A stretch of 5,639 nt of DNA from an uncultured Demequina sp. (GTDB lineage Bacteria; Actinomycetota; Actinomycetes; Actinomycetales; Demequinaceae). The stretch covers positions 1 to 5,639 of the forward strand of contig CALALQ010000384.1 of the NCBI GenBank assembly GCA_937925595.1, read 5' to 3'. This document shows, one piece after another, positions 1-4,995 of this stretch (its first letter is position 1; each line of letters opens with the position of its first letter). The notes under the pieces are model-generated. The model was not told the origin of the DNA, made no database searches, and saw only the letters and a program-made list of their open reading frames with translations. The position numbers were made by a program, and so were the translations under genes.

Positions 1-80
1 AGCAAATTCGCAGAGGGCCACTGCGCGCGGCTGACGTATCCCCTCTCGGCTGCCCCGACACCTTCACGCCTCGTCAGGCC
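1..80. other. Downstream flank of the Fic gene, no gene seen
   Basis: These 80 bases follow the Fic stop codon in the direction of transcription. I see no convincing coding start or RNA gene. A small inverted repeat at 68-79 (GCCT-CGTC-AGGC) lies directly after the stop codon. With only four base pairs and no U-tract it is too weak to call a terminator. Confidence 0.5.
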
Positions 81-1997
81 TTATAGCTGCGGCCCGAGGT
101 GCAGATCGGGTGTGGGTGGTTGGTGTTCATGTATGGCCGGAGGTCGGCTGTTCGGTTGTGGTGGTGTGTGGTGGACCTGCGGTGGTCCGTGGAGGGCCTT
201 CGCTGTCGAGAGCGGGCCCTGCTCCTCCCCTACCTCGTCGGCATGCGTGAGATTCCGGTGCGGCTCGCCGTCGGCGGGATTCGGTTTCGCTGCCTCTGGG
301 GCATCGTCGGTCCTGGTCGACGTGGCGTGACGAGGTTCCTCGCCCGCCTGGATTGCGGTGGTCAGCGGCTCGTAGGTCCCGTTGCGTTCCGGGGAATTCT
401 CCAGCAGGGCGTAGCTGCGGTGGACCAGCACATCCCAGTGCCTCTCGTACCGTTGCGCGGCGTCGACCGTGCCGCGATCCGGGGCGGCGGCGGGAAGCTC
501 GGTGGTGATGGCACGGGCGAGTTCGGCGGCGAAGGCTTCCCGGCCGGCAACTCGCATAGCGTCCTCGAGGGCCGGGTCCGGTTCGATGCCGTCGGGGGGA
601 TCATCGTGGTAGTTCGCTGCGTGGGTGGCGGCACGGAGCGCTTCGGGGTCGATGGTGCGCCAGTCGATCGTGCGGTCGGGGCGGTCGTGGACGAGCTGGT
701 CGGTCATGAGTACGACGGCGACCGACTGGACGCCTTCGGTTTCCTCCTGAATGGCGGCAATGTGGCGTCCGAGCTGATGGGGGTCGGTGAGAGTGTTCTC
801 GTCCGGGGCGGCGATCACCGGGCTGGTGTAGGCGGAGGTGTCGCTGACGATCGGCATGAAGTCGGTGTGCAGCTCACGGTGGATGACACTTGCGTGTAGT
901 TCGCTGCCGTCACCGGTGATTTCGCGGTGGGCGAGGTAGTCGGCGGTCCGCAGTGCCAACTCCCAGGTGATGAGGCGGCGCAGCCGGGCGGGGTCGCGCT
1001 CGTCAAAGGCATTGACCGGGGCTCCGGTGTCGTAGCGCATGGTGTTCTTGCCTGCTGCCGGGTCGAACAGGTCCTTGTAGCGGTGGTTCGGCTCGGGGAG
1101 TGCTGCGGCGGCGCGTTCGGCCGCGAGGGTGGAGGTGCCCTCGAGGATCCGGCGTACGGCGGCATCGTGTTCGGGACCGTAGTCGGTGCGTTCGGCCAGG
1201 TTCAGGCCGATGCGGACCAGAGCGTGAGCGTTGTCGAGTTCGGCTCCGCTCAAGGATCGCTCGCGGGGGATCTCCCAGAAGGTCTGGAAGGCCGCGTAGG
1301 GGCCGCTGCGATCACGGTCGTAGTCGCGCATCATCGCTAGGTGGCTGACCAGGGAAAGAGCGGGTCGGCCGGGCGCAGGCTCGATGGGTGCGTAGCCGGT
1401 GACCGGCACGACGGCGGGGGCGAGGACATCGGCGAGCAGTCTGGGATCTCCGCTCTCCGCGGTGACGTAGCGGGCTGCGGACAATGCAGCGAGATCGACG
1501 CGATCGGTGTCGATCACCCATCCAGCTTTGATGGCGACGCGCCGGAACAGCTCGAATTGGCTTCGAGAATTTCCGTCGGGGAAGGGATGGATTTCCGTCA
1601 TGCGTGCCCAGTAGTCGGCGAGGCGGGTGACGAAGGTGCGGTGATCGAGTCCGGTCAGGTTGTTCTCGTCGGCGAGGTCGGCGAACAGTTCCTCGACGTC
1701 GGTGGCGGTGTCCTCCGGGCTTGAGTGCGTGATCGGAAGGTTCCCCTGCGTGGTGGCCACGGTCTTGTACTGACCGGCCCATGAGTACACGCGATACAAA
1801 CCGCGCCGGTGGATCTCTCGCAGGAAATCGCCGGTGAACTTCTCGGGCGACGGGACCTGCGCGAACTCGTACATCCCAGCCGCGAAGGCTCTGTCCTCGA
1901 TGCGTTCGAGTAGGCGTGCATCAGTGATGCCGAGAAGGTTGATTCGGACGTCGGTTCCGGGGATGTAGCCTTCGGATTCGGCGGCCGATCCGGTCAC
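81..1997 (-). CDS. Fic-domain protein (putative toxin) with long C-terminal extension
   Basis: Fic proteins usually transfer AMP, or less often another phosphate-containing group, onto a hydroxyl of a target protein. The N-terminal ~195 residues look like a Fic core. A segment at 12-45 (NLLGITDARLLER) resembles the start of many bacterial Fic proteins. It is followed by YSWAGQYKTV at 71-80 and the signature HPFPDGNSR at 137-145, with catalytic His137, Phe139, Asp141, Gly142, Asn143 and Arg145. The canonical motif is HxFx(D/E)GNGRxxR. Here the second Gly is Ser144 and the final Arg is Phe148, so the usual ATP gamma-phosphate contact is missing. The target and exact transferred group cannot be predicted. 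Residues 200-560 match no domain I know, and 565-638 is a proline/histidine-rich, probably disordered tail. The start is GTG at 1997, overlapping the TGA of the preceding small gene (GTGA). That implies translational coupling and supports an antitoxin-toxin pair. Total length is about three times a minimal Fic protein. Confidence 0.85.
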   Translation of the reverse strand: MTGSAAESEGYIPGTDVRINLLGITDARLLERIEDRAFAAGMYEFAQVPSPEKFTGDFLREIHRRGLYRVYSWAGQYKTVATTQGNLPITHSSPEDTATDVEELFADLADENNLTGLDHRTFVTRLADYWARMTEIHPFPDGNSRSQFELFRRVAIKAGWVIDTDRVDLAALSAARYVTAESGDPRLLADVLAPAVVPVTGYAPIEPAPGRPALSLVSHLAMMRDYDRDRSGPYAAFQTFWEIPRERSLSGAELDNAHALVRIGLNLAERTDYGPEHDAAVRRILEGTSTLAAERAAAALPEPNHRYKDLFDPAAGKNTMRYDTGAPVNAFDERDPARLRRLITWELALRTADYLAHREITGDGSELHASVIHRELHTDFMPIVSDTSAYTSPVIAAPDENTLTDPHQLGRHIAAIQEETEGVQSVAVVLMTDQLVHDRPDRTIDWRTIDPEALRAATHAANYHDDPPDGIEPDPALEDAMRVAGREAFAAELARAITTELPAAAPDRGTVDAAQRYERHWDVLVHRSYALLENSPERNGTYEPLTTAIQAGEEPRHATSTRTDDAPEAAKPNPADGEPHRNLTHADEVGEEQGPLSTAKALHGPPQVHHTPPQPNSRPPAIHEHQPPTPDLHLGPQL

Positions 1998-2218
1998 TCC
2001 GAGTCCTCGCTGTGCGGGAGGAGCTCGTTGATCAGATCGTCGAGCGTTTCACCGGCCTCGAGCCTGTCGATGATCGTGCGGGGATCTTCGATGTCGAACT
2101 TGCCTGCCATTGCGTTGGCAGCGCGGATGTTCTGGGCAATGTGGTTCTTGAGAGCTTCCTCGCCATGTAGGGCGAATATCTCTCGGAGTGTCTGATCGTG
2201 GTTTTCCTTGTCGGTCAT
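1994..2218 (-). CDS. Putative small antitoxin paired with the Fic protein
   Basis: This 74-residue acidic protein is encoded directly upstream of the Fic gene and overlaps its start by 4 bp. That is the layout of class I Fic modules such as VbhA-VbhT, in which a small helical antitoxin blocks the ATP site. The C-terminal half (44-67, EDPRTIIDRLEAGETLDDLI then NELL) resembles the second half of VbhA-like antitoxins, which reads roughly 'PDP..v..ler...Ge...d.i..l'. The hallmark inhibitory motif [S/T]xxxE[G/N] is not found at the expected place (about 38-44). The ATG at 2218 is preceded by the purine-rich stretch AGGGGGGAG (2222-2230), a good ribosome-binding site. I see no promoter in the 66 bp before it, so it is probably co-transcribed with the DnaB-like gene. 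The antitoxin call rests mainly on position and size; it could instead be an unrelated coupled protein. Confidence 0.6.
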   Translation of the reverse strand: MTDKENHDQTLREIFALHGEEALKNHIAQNIRAANAMAGKFDIEDPRTIIDRLEAGETLDDLINELLPHSEDSE

Positions 2219-2284
2219 GGTCTCCCCCCTCGCGAGCGTCGAACTGTCAGAGCGGAGGCAGGCTCCTCTCCCCCATCGCTATGT
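2219..2284 (-). other. Short intergenic gap before the putative antitoxin
   Basis: The gap between the DnaB-like stop and the antitoxin start is 66 bp. It holds the antitoxin ribosome-binding site (2222-2230) and the 8-bp palindrome CTCGCGAG (2229-2236). No -10/-35 pair stands out, which argues for read-through from the upstream operon. A dedicated weak promoter cannot be excluded by eye. Confidence 0.4.
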
Positions 2285-2842
2285 CTACTTGATGTTCCCG
2301 ACGGTAGGCGCAGCGCCGATACGGGCGCGAACGTGCTCGAGCCGGCGGGTGGCGGTGCGTTGAGCACGGCCGATGGCGACCATGTGCTCGAACAGGTCGG
2401 CTTCGGGCAGGGTTTCGGCGGCTTCGGTGATGGCGGCTCCGGCGGTGCGAAAGCTGCGGCGGTAGGCGGCGCTGATGACGGCATGGGCGTAGTAGGGCGC
2501 GGCGGTGGGATCGGCGCCGGCGGTGGTGGCGGTGGTCAGGGCGTAGGCGAGTCGGCGGCCGTGGTGACCGGCGAGCCGACCGTGGCGCTCGAGGTGGGCC
2601 AGGACCATTGCGGGGTCGTGGGGCTGGCCGGTGTTCATCAGTGCGGCGATGGCGTCGAACAATTCGGCGTGGAGTGGCTGGTGGAAGTCGTCGGTGGTGA
2701 GCAGGTCCACGATGTCGGCAGCTGCGGCGCGGGTGGCGAACAGCAGCGCGCACAGCAGCAGGGTTTCGGTGTCGGCGTCTGGGGGCGCGAACTCGTCGGC
2801 GCTGAGGTAGCGGTCGAGATCGGTCTGGTCGGTGACGGTCAT
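2285..2842 (-). CDS. Stand-alone DnaB helicase N-terminal-domain-like protein
   Basis: The protein has 185 residues, and about 23-150 has the pattern of the DnaB replicative-helicase N-terminal (primase/loader-interacting) domain. An opening helix 'TETLLLCALLFATRAA' is followed by 'DIVDLLTTDDFHQPLHAELF' (43-62), 'DAIAALMNTGQPHDPAMVL' (63-81), a short 'ERHGRL' segment, and 'YYAHAVISAAYRR' (117-129). DnaB typically reads 'lL..edFy.p.h..if.ai..l...g.pvd...v...L...g.l' and then 'yA..v...a.rR'. There is no Walker A P-loop and no room for a RecA-like ATPase domain, so it cannot be a helicase itself. Inference: it may bind the host helicase, primase or loader, acting as adaptor, recruiter or inhibitor. 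Its ATG overlaps the preceding gene's stop (ATGA), and it sits inside an operon ending in a Fic module. The DnaB-N resemblance is from pattern recall, not a profile search. Confidence 0.7.
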   Translation of the reverse strand: MTVTDQTDLDRYLSADEFAPPDADTETLLLCALLFATRAAAADIVDLLTTDDFHQPLHAELFDAIAALMNTGQPHDPAMVLAHLERHGRLAGHHGRRLAYALTTATTAGADPTAAPYYAHAVISAAYRRSFRTAGAAITEAAETLPEADLFEHMVAIGRAQRTATRRLEHVRARIGAAPTVGNIK

Positions 2843-3111
2843 GCGCTGATCCGTTCGTCGAGGGCGTCGGCGATGTCGAGCACGGGAGTCGGGTCGGGGT
2901 GGCCGATGGCCGAGTGGCCGATGGCGGCGCGAGCGATGACGCTTCCGTCGATGGTGATGGTGACTGCGCTACCGGCGGGCGCACCGTAGGCGAGCGCGAG
3001 CGTGCGCGCTGCTTCGGCAGCGTCGGAGGCGGCGGCCGCGTGGGTGAAGGTGCAGCCAGAATCGGAGCGCGCAACGGTGGGCGCGGTCAGCGTGACGGTC
3101 CAGACGATCAT
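2839..3111 (-). CDS. Hypothetical protein, 90 residues
   Basis: I do not recognise this family. The sequence suggests a small beta-alpha-beta protein: strand-like residues 2-15 (IVWTVTLTAPTVA), an Ala-rich helix at about 25-43, a strand at about 48-60 (AVTITIDGSVIA), and a C-terminal acidic helix (about 77-90). Residues 62-70 hold the repeat AIGHSAIGH, encoded by a 12-bp direct repeat. There is no signal peptide or membrane segment. The ATG at 3111 has a near-ideal ribosome-binding site AAGGAG seven bases upstream. The stop overlaps the DnaB-like gene's ATG (ATGA), so the two are translationally coupled and probably functionally linked. Confidence 0.7.
   Translation of the reverse strand: MIVWTVTLTAPTVARSDSGCTFTHAAAASDAAEAARTLALAYGAPAGSAVTITIDGSVIARAAIGHSAIGHPDPTPVLDIADALDERISA
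2899..2925. repeat. 12-bp direct repeat inside the 90-residue gene
   Basis: GTGGCCGATGGC occurs at 2899-2910 and 2914-2925, a 15-bp period in frame with the gene. It produces the AIGH...AIGH duplication in the protein, most simply a small in-frame duplication. Confidence 0.7.
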
Positions 3112-3158
3112 TGCGGCGCTCCTTCGGCTTGACGGGGTTTCCCCAGGTACTCGTCCAT
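3108..3158 (-). CDS. Possible 16-codon leader ORF at the head of the operon
   Basis: An ATG at 3158 opens a 16-codon frame (MDEYLGKPRQAEGAPQ) whose TGA overlaps the ATG of the 90-residue gene as ATGA. It begins about 10 bases after the putative -10 GATAAT, so its transcript would be leaderless or carry only a few leader bases. The ribosome-binding site of the next gene (AAGGAG, 3119-3124) lies inside it. It may be a coupling or regulatory leader peptide, or simply a 5' leader that happens to be open. Evidence is positional only. Confidence 0.4.
   Translation of the reverse strand: MDEYLGKPRQAEGAPQ
3119..3124 (-). promoter_or_regulatory. Ribosome-binding site of the 90-residue gene
   Basis: Minus-strand AAGGAG lies seven bases before the ATG at 3111. 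It is the best Shine-Dalgarno match in the window and supports that start. It contrasts with the 155-residue and ParB-like genes, which have no usable Shine-Dalgarno. Confidence 0.75.
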
Positions 3159-3167
3159 TGTCGCTTA

Positions 3168-3173
3168 ATTATC
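3168..3173 (-). promoter_or_regulatory. Promoter P_A, -10 element
   Basis: Minus-strand GATAAT (5 of 6 to TATAAT) lies at the downstream edge of repeat array A, in nearly the same register as the -10 elements of P_B and P_C (one base different). Transcription would start around 3161-3162, just before the leader ORF. No TTGACA-like -35 is evident; that place is taken by the 11-bp repeats, suggesting dependence on a bound factor. Confidence 0.5.
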
Positions 3174-3182
3174 ATGCTTTGT

Positions 3183-3248
3183 GAAGCCTTTTCGATGAGT
3201 TTTACATGATTGTGTGGTTGTTTTTTGATTCTTTTGTGATGCGTGAGT
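3183..3248. repeat. 11-bp phased repeat array A (six degenerate units)
   Basis: Plus-strand units start at 3183, 3194, 3205, 3216, 3227 and 3238, with heads GAAG, GATG, CATG, GGTT, GATT and GATG. Each is followed by seven mostly T-rich bases, except the last, which is GC-rich. It is the most degenerate of the three arrays, but keeps the exact 11-bp period and the same placement upstream of a -10. On the transcribed strand, A-tracts recur about once per helical turn, expected to curve the DNA. Confidence 0.6.
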
Positions 3249-3263
3249 GAGGGCCGTGCCGGA

Positions 3264-3298
3264 GCCGTCGACCGGGGTTCGATGCCCCGGTCGACGGC
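3264..3298 (+). other. Perfect 14-bp hairpin resembling a tRNA acceptor/T-arm minihelix
   Basis: The arms at 3264-3277 and 3285-3298 are perfectly complementary around the loop TTCGATG (3278-3284). On the plus strand the parts fit a tRNA 3' end: T-stem CGGGG/CCCCG, a T-loop matching TTCRAnn, a 7-bp acceptor (3266-3272 with 3290-3296), G at the discriminator place (3297) and CCA (3298-3300). No D-arm or anticodon arm lies between the acceptor strand and T-stem, so it is not a full tRNA. It could be a tRNA-like structure, an attachment-site relic, a protein-binding dyad, or a terminator for the ParB-like gene whose T-loop match is chance. Confidence 0.5.
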
Positions 3299-3303
3299 CA
3301 TGC

Positions 3304-3320
3304 GTGCCGGGGGCCGGCAC
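3304..3320. other. Small GC-rich hairpin (7-bp stem)
   Basis: GTGCCGG and CCGGCAC flank a GGG loop. It lies between two longer hairpins in the non-coding gap after the ParB-like gene. The role is unknown; it may add to termination or to a structured 3' end. Confidence 0.4.
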
Positions 3321-3337
3321 CCGGCGAGTGGTCTGGC

Positions 3338-3368
3338 CCGGTGGGCGGCCGATACGACCGCCCACCGG
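3338..3368 (-). terminator. Putative terminator hairpin of the ParB-like gene
   Basis: A perfect 11-bp stem (3338-3348 with 3358-3368) with a 9-base loop starts eight bases after the ParB-like stop codon. It has no U-tract, as is usual for hairpin terminators in high-GC actinobacteria. The position directly after a stop codon is the main support. Confidence 0.6.
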
Positions 3369-3376
3369 AAGGGGCG

Positions 3377-4846
3377 TTACTGCTCGTCGAGGGGGTCGAG
3401 TCCGGCGGCGCGGCGCTCGATGTCGGCGAGGGTGTAGCCCTGGGCTTCGATGGCGCGCAGGTAGAACTGCGACAGGTCGGTGGGCTTGCGCCAGTGCTCG
3501 ACGCCGACCTGGGACTCAAGGGCGATGAGGATGTGGGCGCGCAGCAGGACCAGGGCGCGGGGGTCGGTGGCGCTGGCGAGCTTCGCGAGAATGTCGGACG
3601 TGGGGAGCATCTGTTCGGCCAGGGTGCGGGCGTGATAGGCGGCGGGGATCTGGGGCCACTTCATCAGCACTGTTGCCACGAATGAGGCGGTGCCCTTGGG
3701 GGCGGTCTTGCGGGTGGTCTGCTGGGCGATCCACTTGCGGCGGACCTCGGTGGCGGCTCGCCATTCGCGGTTGTTCTCGATCACTTCGCGCCGCTGAGCT
3801 GCGCGGTCCTCGGCACTTTGTTCCTGTTCGGACTCGGCGGGGCGGGGGTGTCCCCACCAGGTACGCCAAGGGGTGTCTTCGATATTGACGACGTGCCAGT
3901 ACAGCGTGGTCTCGTGGTTTTCGACGACGTTCTCGCGGGGAATCATCCATTCCTCGCGGGCATCGCCGTCGGGTAGCTCGTCCACGATGTAGTCTGCGTC
4001 GATCTCGTCGCCGCTCTCGCGGTCGAAATAGGTGGTGCAGCTGTAGACGTACAGCCCGAGGTGTCCGAGGGCGGCGACTTCTTCGATGGCGGGCGTGTTG
4101 CCTTCTTCGTCGGTGACGCGCTCGACCAGCTGGCTGGTCCCCTCCCCCACTCTCTCTTGAAGAGCACCAAGCGGCACGGCCGCGATGGAGTGTTCTGCGA
4201 GGTACGCCTCGGCGCGGGCCAGTGCGGCGTTGCGTTCGGTGCGGCGCAACCGTTCGGCGGCGAGTGCGTGGTCGAGTCGTCCGCTGGCGATAGCCCACTC
4301 GATGCGGCGGACGGCAGCGGGATCGTCGTCGAACTCGGCGAGGGCGGCGGCTTGTTCGATGGTCAGCTCGCCTCGTTGCACAGCGTCGCGCTGCTCGGTG
4401 TCGCGCAAGGTCAGGGCCGCCTCGATCTCGGTGCGGGGCGCCTTGGTGCGACGGGCGATCTTGGTGGAGGTCAGTCCGTGGTCGGCCAGGGTCTCGAACA
4501 GGGCCAGGCGTTCGCCGTTGGTGATCGCGGCGCGGTGTTCGTTCTCGCTCCACTGGGTGACGAGTCGTTCGACGGCGGCGTCGGTGCCATCGCCTTCGTC
4601 GCCGACGATGAGGGCGGGGATCTGGGTCAGTCCGGCCTCGAGGGCTGCGGCGGTGCGGCTGTGGCCGGTGAGCACGCGCAGGGGTCCGGCGGCGGTACGG
4701 CACACAGTGACGGGGGTCAGAACCCCTTGCTCTGCGATCGACTCGCGGAAGGCATCGGTCAGGCGCAGGTCATGGCGGATGTTGGAGTCGGTGAGCAGGT
4801 CAGCGGGGTAGACGGTGGCGAATTCGGCGGTGCTTCCGTTGTTCGT
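3377..4846 (-). CDS. ParB/Spo0J-like DNA-binding protein, apparent ACG start
   Basis: ParB-family proteins bind centromere-like sites and, with ParA, segregate DNA; relatives act as plasmid transcription regulators. Counted from the ACG at 4846 this one has 489 residues. Residues 12-48 give a typical ParB N-terminus (VYPADLLTDSNIRHD, then FRESIAEQGVLTPVTV). Next come RVLTGHSRTAAA (57-68), equivalent to the GxxR CTP/DNA-binding box (G61, R64), and a helix-turn-helix region at about 110-155 (NGERLALFETLADHGLTSTK onward). The C-terminal ~290 residues are unfamiliar, Trp- and Arg-rich in places (about 315-375). The first ATG/GTG/TTG in frame is GTG at 4705, which would remove 47 residues including the conserved N-terminus. 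A TGA at 4850-4852 closes the frame upstream. Only GTC, ACG, ATC and CTG codons remain as starts, and ACG sits exactly where the sister promoter has ATG. No ParA is present in the window. Confidence 0.8.
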   Translation of the reverse strand, partial: TNNGSTAEFATVYPADLLTDSNIRHDLRLTDAFRESIAEQGVLTPVTVCRTAAGPLRVLTGHSRTAAALEAGLTQIPALIVGDEGDGTDAAVERLVTQWSENEHRAAITNGERLALFETLADHGLTSTKIARRTKAPRTEIEAALTLRDTEQRDAVQRGELTIEQAAALAEFDDDPAAVRRIEWAIASGRLDHALAAERLRRTERNAALARAEAYLAEHSIAAVPLGALQERVGEGTSQLVERVTDEEGNTPAIEEVAALGHLGLYVYSCTTYFDRESGDEIDADYIVDELPDGDAREEWMIPRENVVENHETTLYWHVVNIEDTPWRTWWGHPRPAESEQEQSAEDRAAQRREVIENNREWRAATEVRRKWIAQQTTRKTAPKGTASFVATVLMKWPQIPAAYHARTLAEQMLPTSDILAKLASATDPRALVLLRAHILIALESQVGVEHWRKPTDLSQFYLRAIEAQGYTLADIERRAAGLDPLDEQ

Positions 4847-4852
4847 GACTCA

Positions 4853-4858
4853 AGTTTA
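4853..4858 (-). promoter_or_regulatory. Promoter P_B, -10 element (ParB-like gene)
   Basis: Minus-strand TAAACT fits the actinobacterial TAnnnT -10. Six bases separate it from the ACG at 4846, so the expected transcription start coincides with the start codon, giving a leaderless mRNA. No good -35 is visible; the phased repeats occupy that region. Confidence 0.6.
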
Positions 4859-4868
4859 CATATGTTTT

Positions 4869-4923
4869 GATGCTTTTTCGATGCTTTATTGGTGTTTATT
4901 AGATGATTGTTTGGTGACTGTTG
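4869..4923. repeat. 11-bp phased repeat array B (five units)
   Basis: Plus-strand units start at 4869, 4880, 4891, 4902 and 4913, all headed GATG or GGTG and followed by a mostly T-rich heptamer (for example GATGCTTTTTC, GATGCTTTATT). A sixth degenerate unit (4858-4868) merges with the -10. Spacing is exactly 11 bp with no gaps. It is a candidate operator or centromere site, and on the coding strand it puts A-tracts in helical phase. Confidence 0.8.
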
Positions 4924-4927
4924 TCAC
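4914..4927. promoter_or_regulatory. GTGA-N6-TCAC dyad, upstream end of P_B
   Basis: GTGACTGTTGTCAC is an inverted repeat with the spacing of CRP/GlxR-type sites (TGTGA-N6-TCACA), matching 8 of those 10 fixed bases. Its centre is 74.5 bases from the predicted transcript start. It overlaps the last 11-bp unit, so it may be part of the array's own protein-binding design rather than a CRP site. Confidence 0.45.
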
Positions 4928-4967
4928 TCTTTTTACCCTCTGAGCTGGGGGTTTCCGTGAAACGCAG

Positions 4968-4991
4968 ACGGCCCCGCCAGGGCGGGGCCGT
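4968..4991 (-). terminator. Strong hairpin terminator of the 155-residue gene
   Basis: ACGGCCCCGCC (4968-4978) and its exact complement (4981-4991) form a 10-11 bp GC-rich stem with a 2-4 base loop, four bases after the stop codon at 4996. On the minus strand it is followed by a weak U-containing tail (CTGCGTTTC). A second small inverted repeat, GTTTC-CGT-GAAAC (4951-4963), follows immediately. Confidence 0.8.
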
Positions 4992-4995
4992 TGGT

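Noticed and set aside
1968..1997. Class II (N-terminal) inhibitory motif in the Fic protein, SAAESEG at residues 4-10
   Set aside because: The Ser-to-Glu spacing is one residue too long for [S/T]xxxE[G/N], and it lies at the extreme N-terminus with no room for the inhibitory helix.
2247..2276. Nine-codon frame (MGERSLPPL) before the antitoxin
   Set aside because: Too short, with no ribosome-binding site of its own and no overlap with the next gene; expected by chance.
3225..3300. A complete tRNA gene ending at the CCA at 3298-3300
   Set aside because: Only the T-arm and acceptor parts are present. The acceptor 5' strand abuts the T-stem and the ~70 bases upstream form no D-arm or anticodon arm.
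3377..4705. Starting the ParB-like protein at GTG 4705
   Set aside because: It would discard the conserved ParB N-terminal segment just upstream in the same frame and leave 141 bp of coding-like sequence unexplained between promoter and start.
4061..4870. Long plus-strand open frames opposite the ParB-like, DnaB-like and Fic genes (for example 4061-4870, 2198-2989, 99-899)
   Set aside because: They are antisense shadows of GC-rich genes. Their translations are Gly/Val/Arg-rich with no recognisable motifs, while the minus-strand products have clear family signatures.
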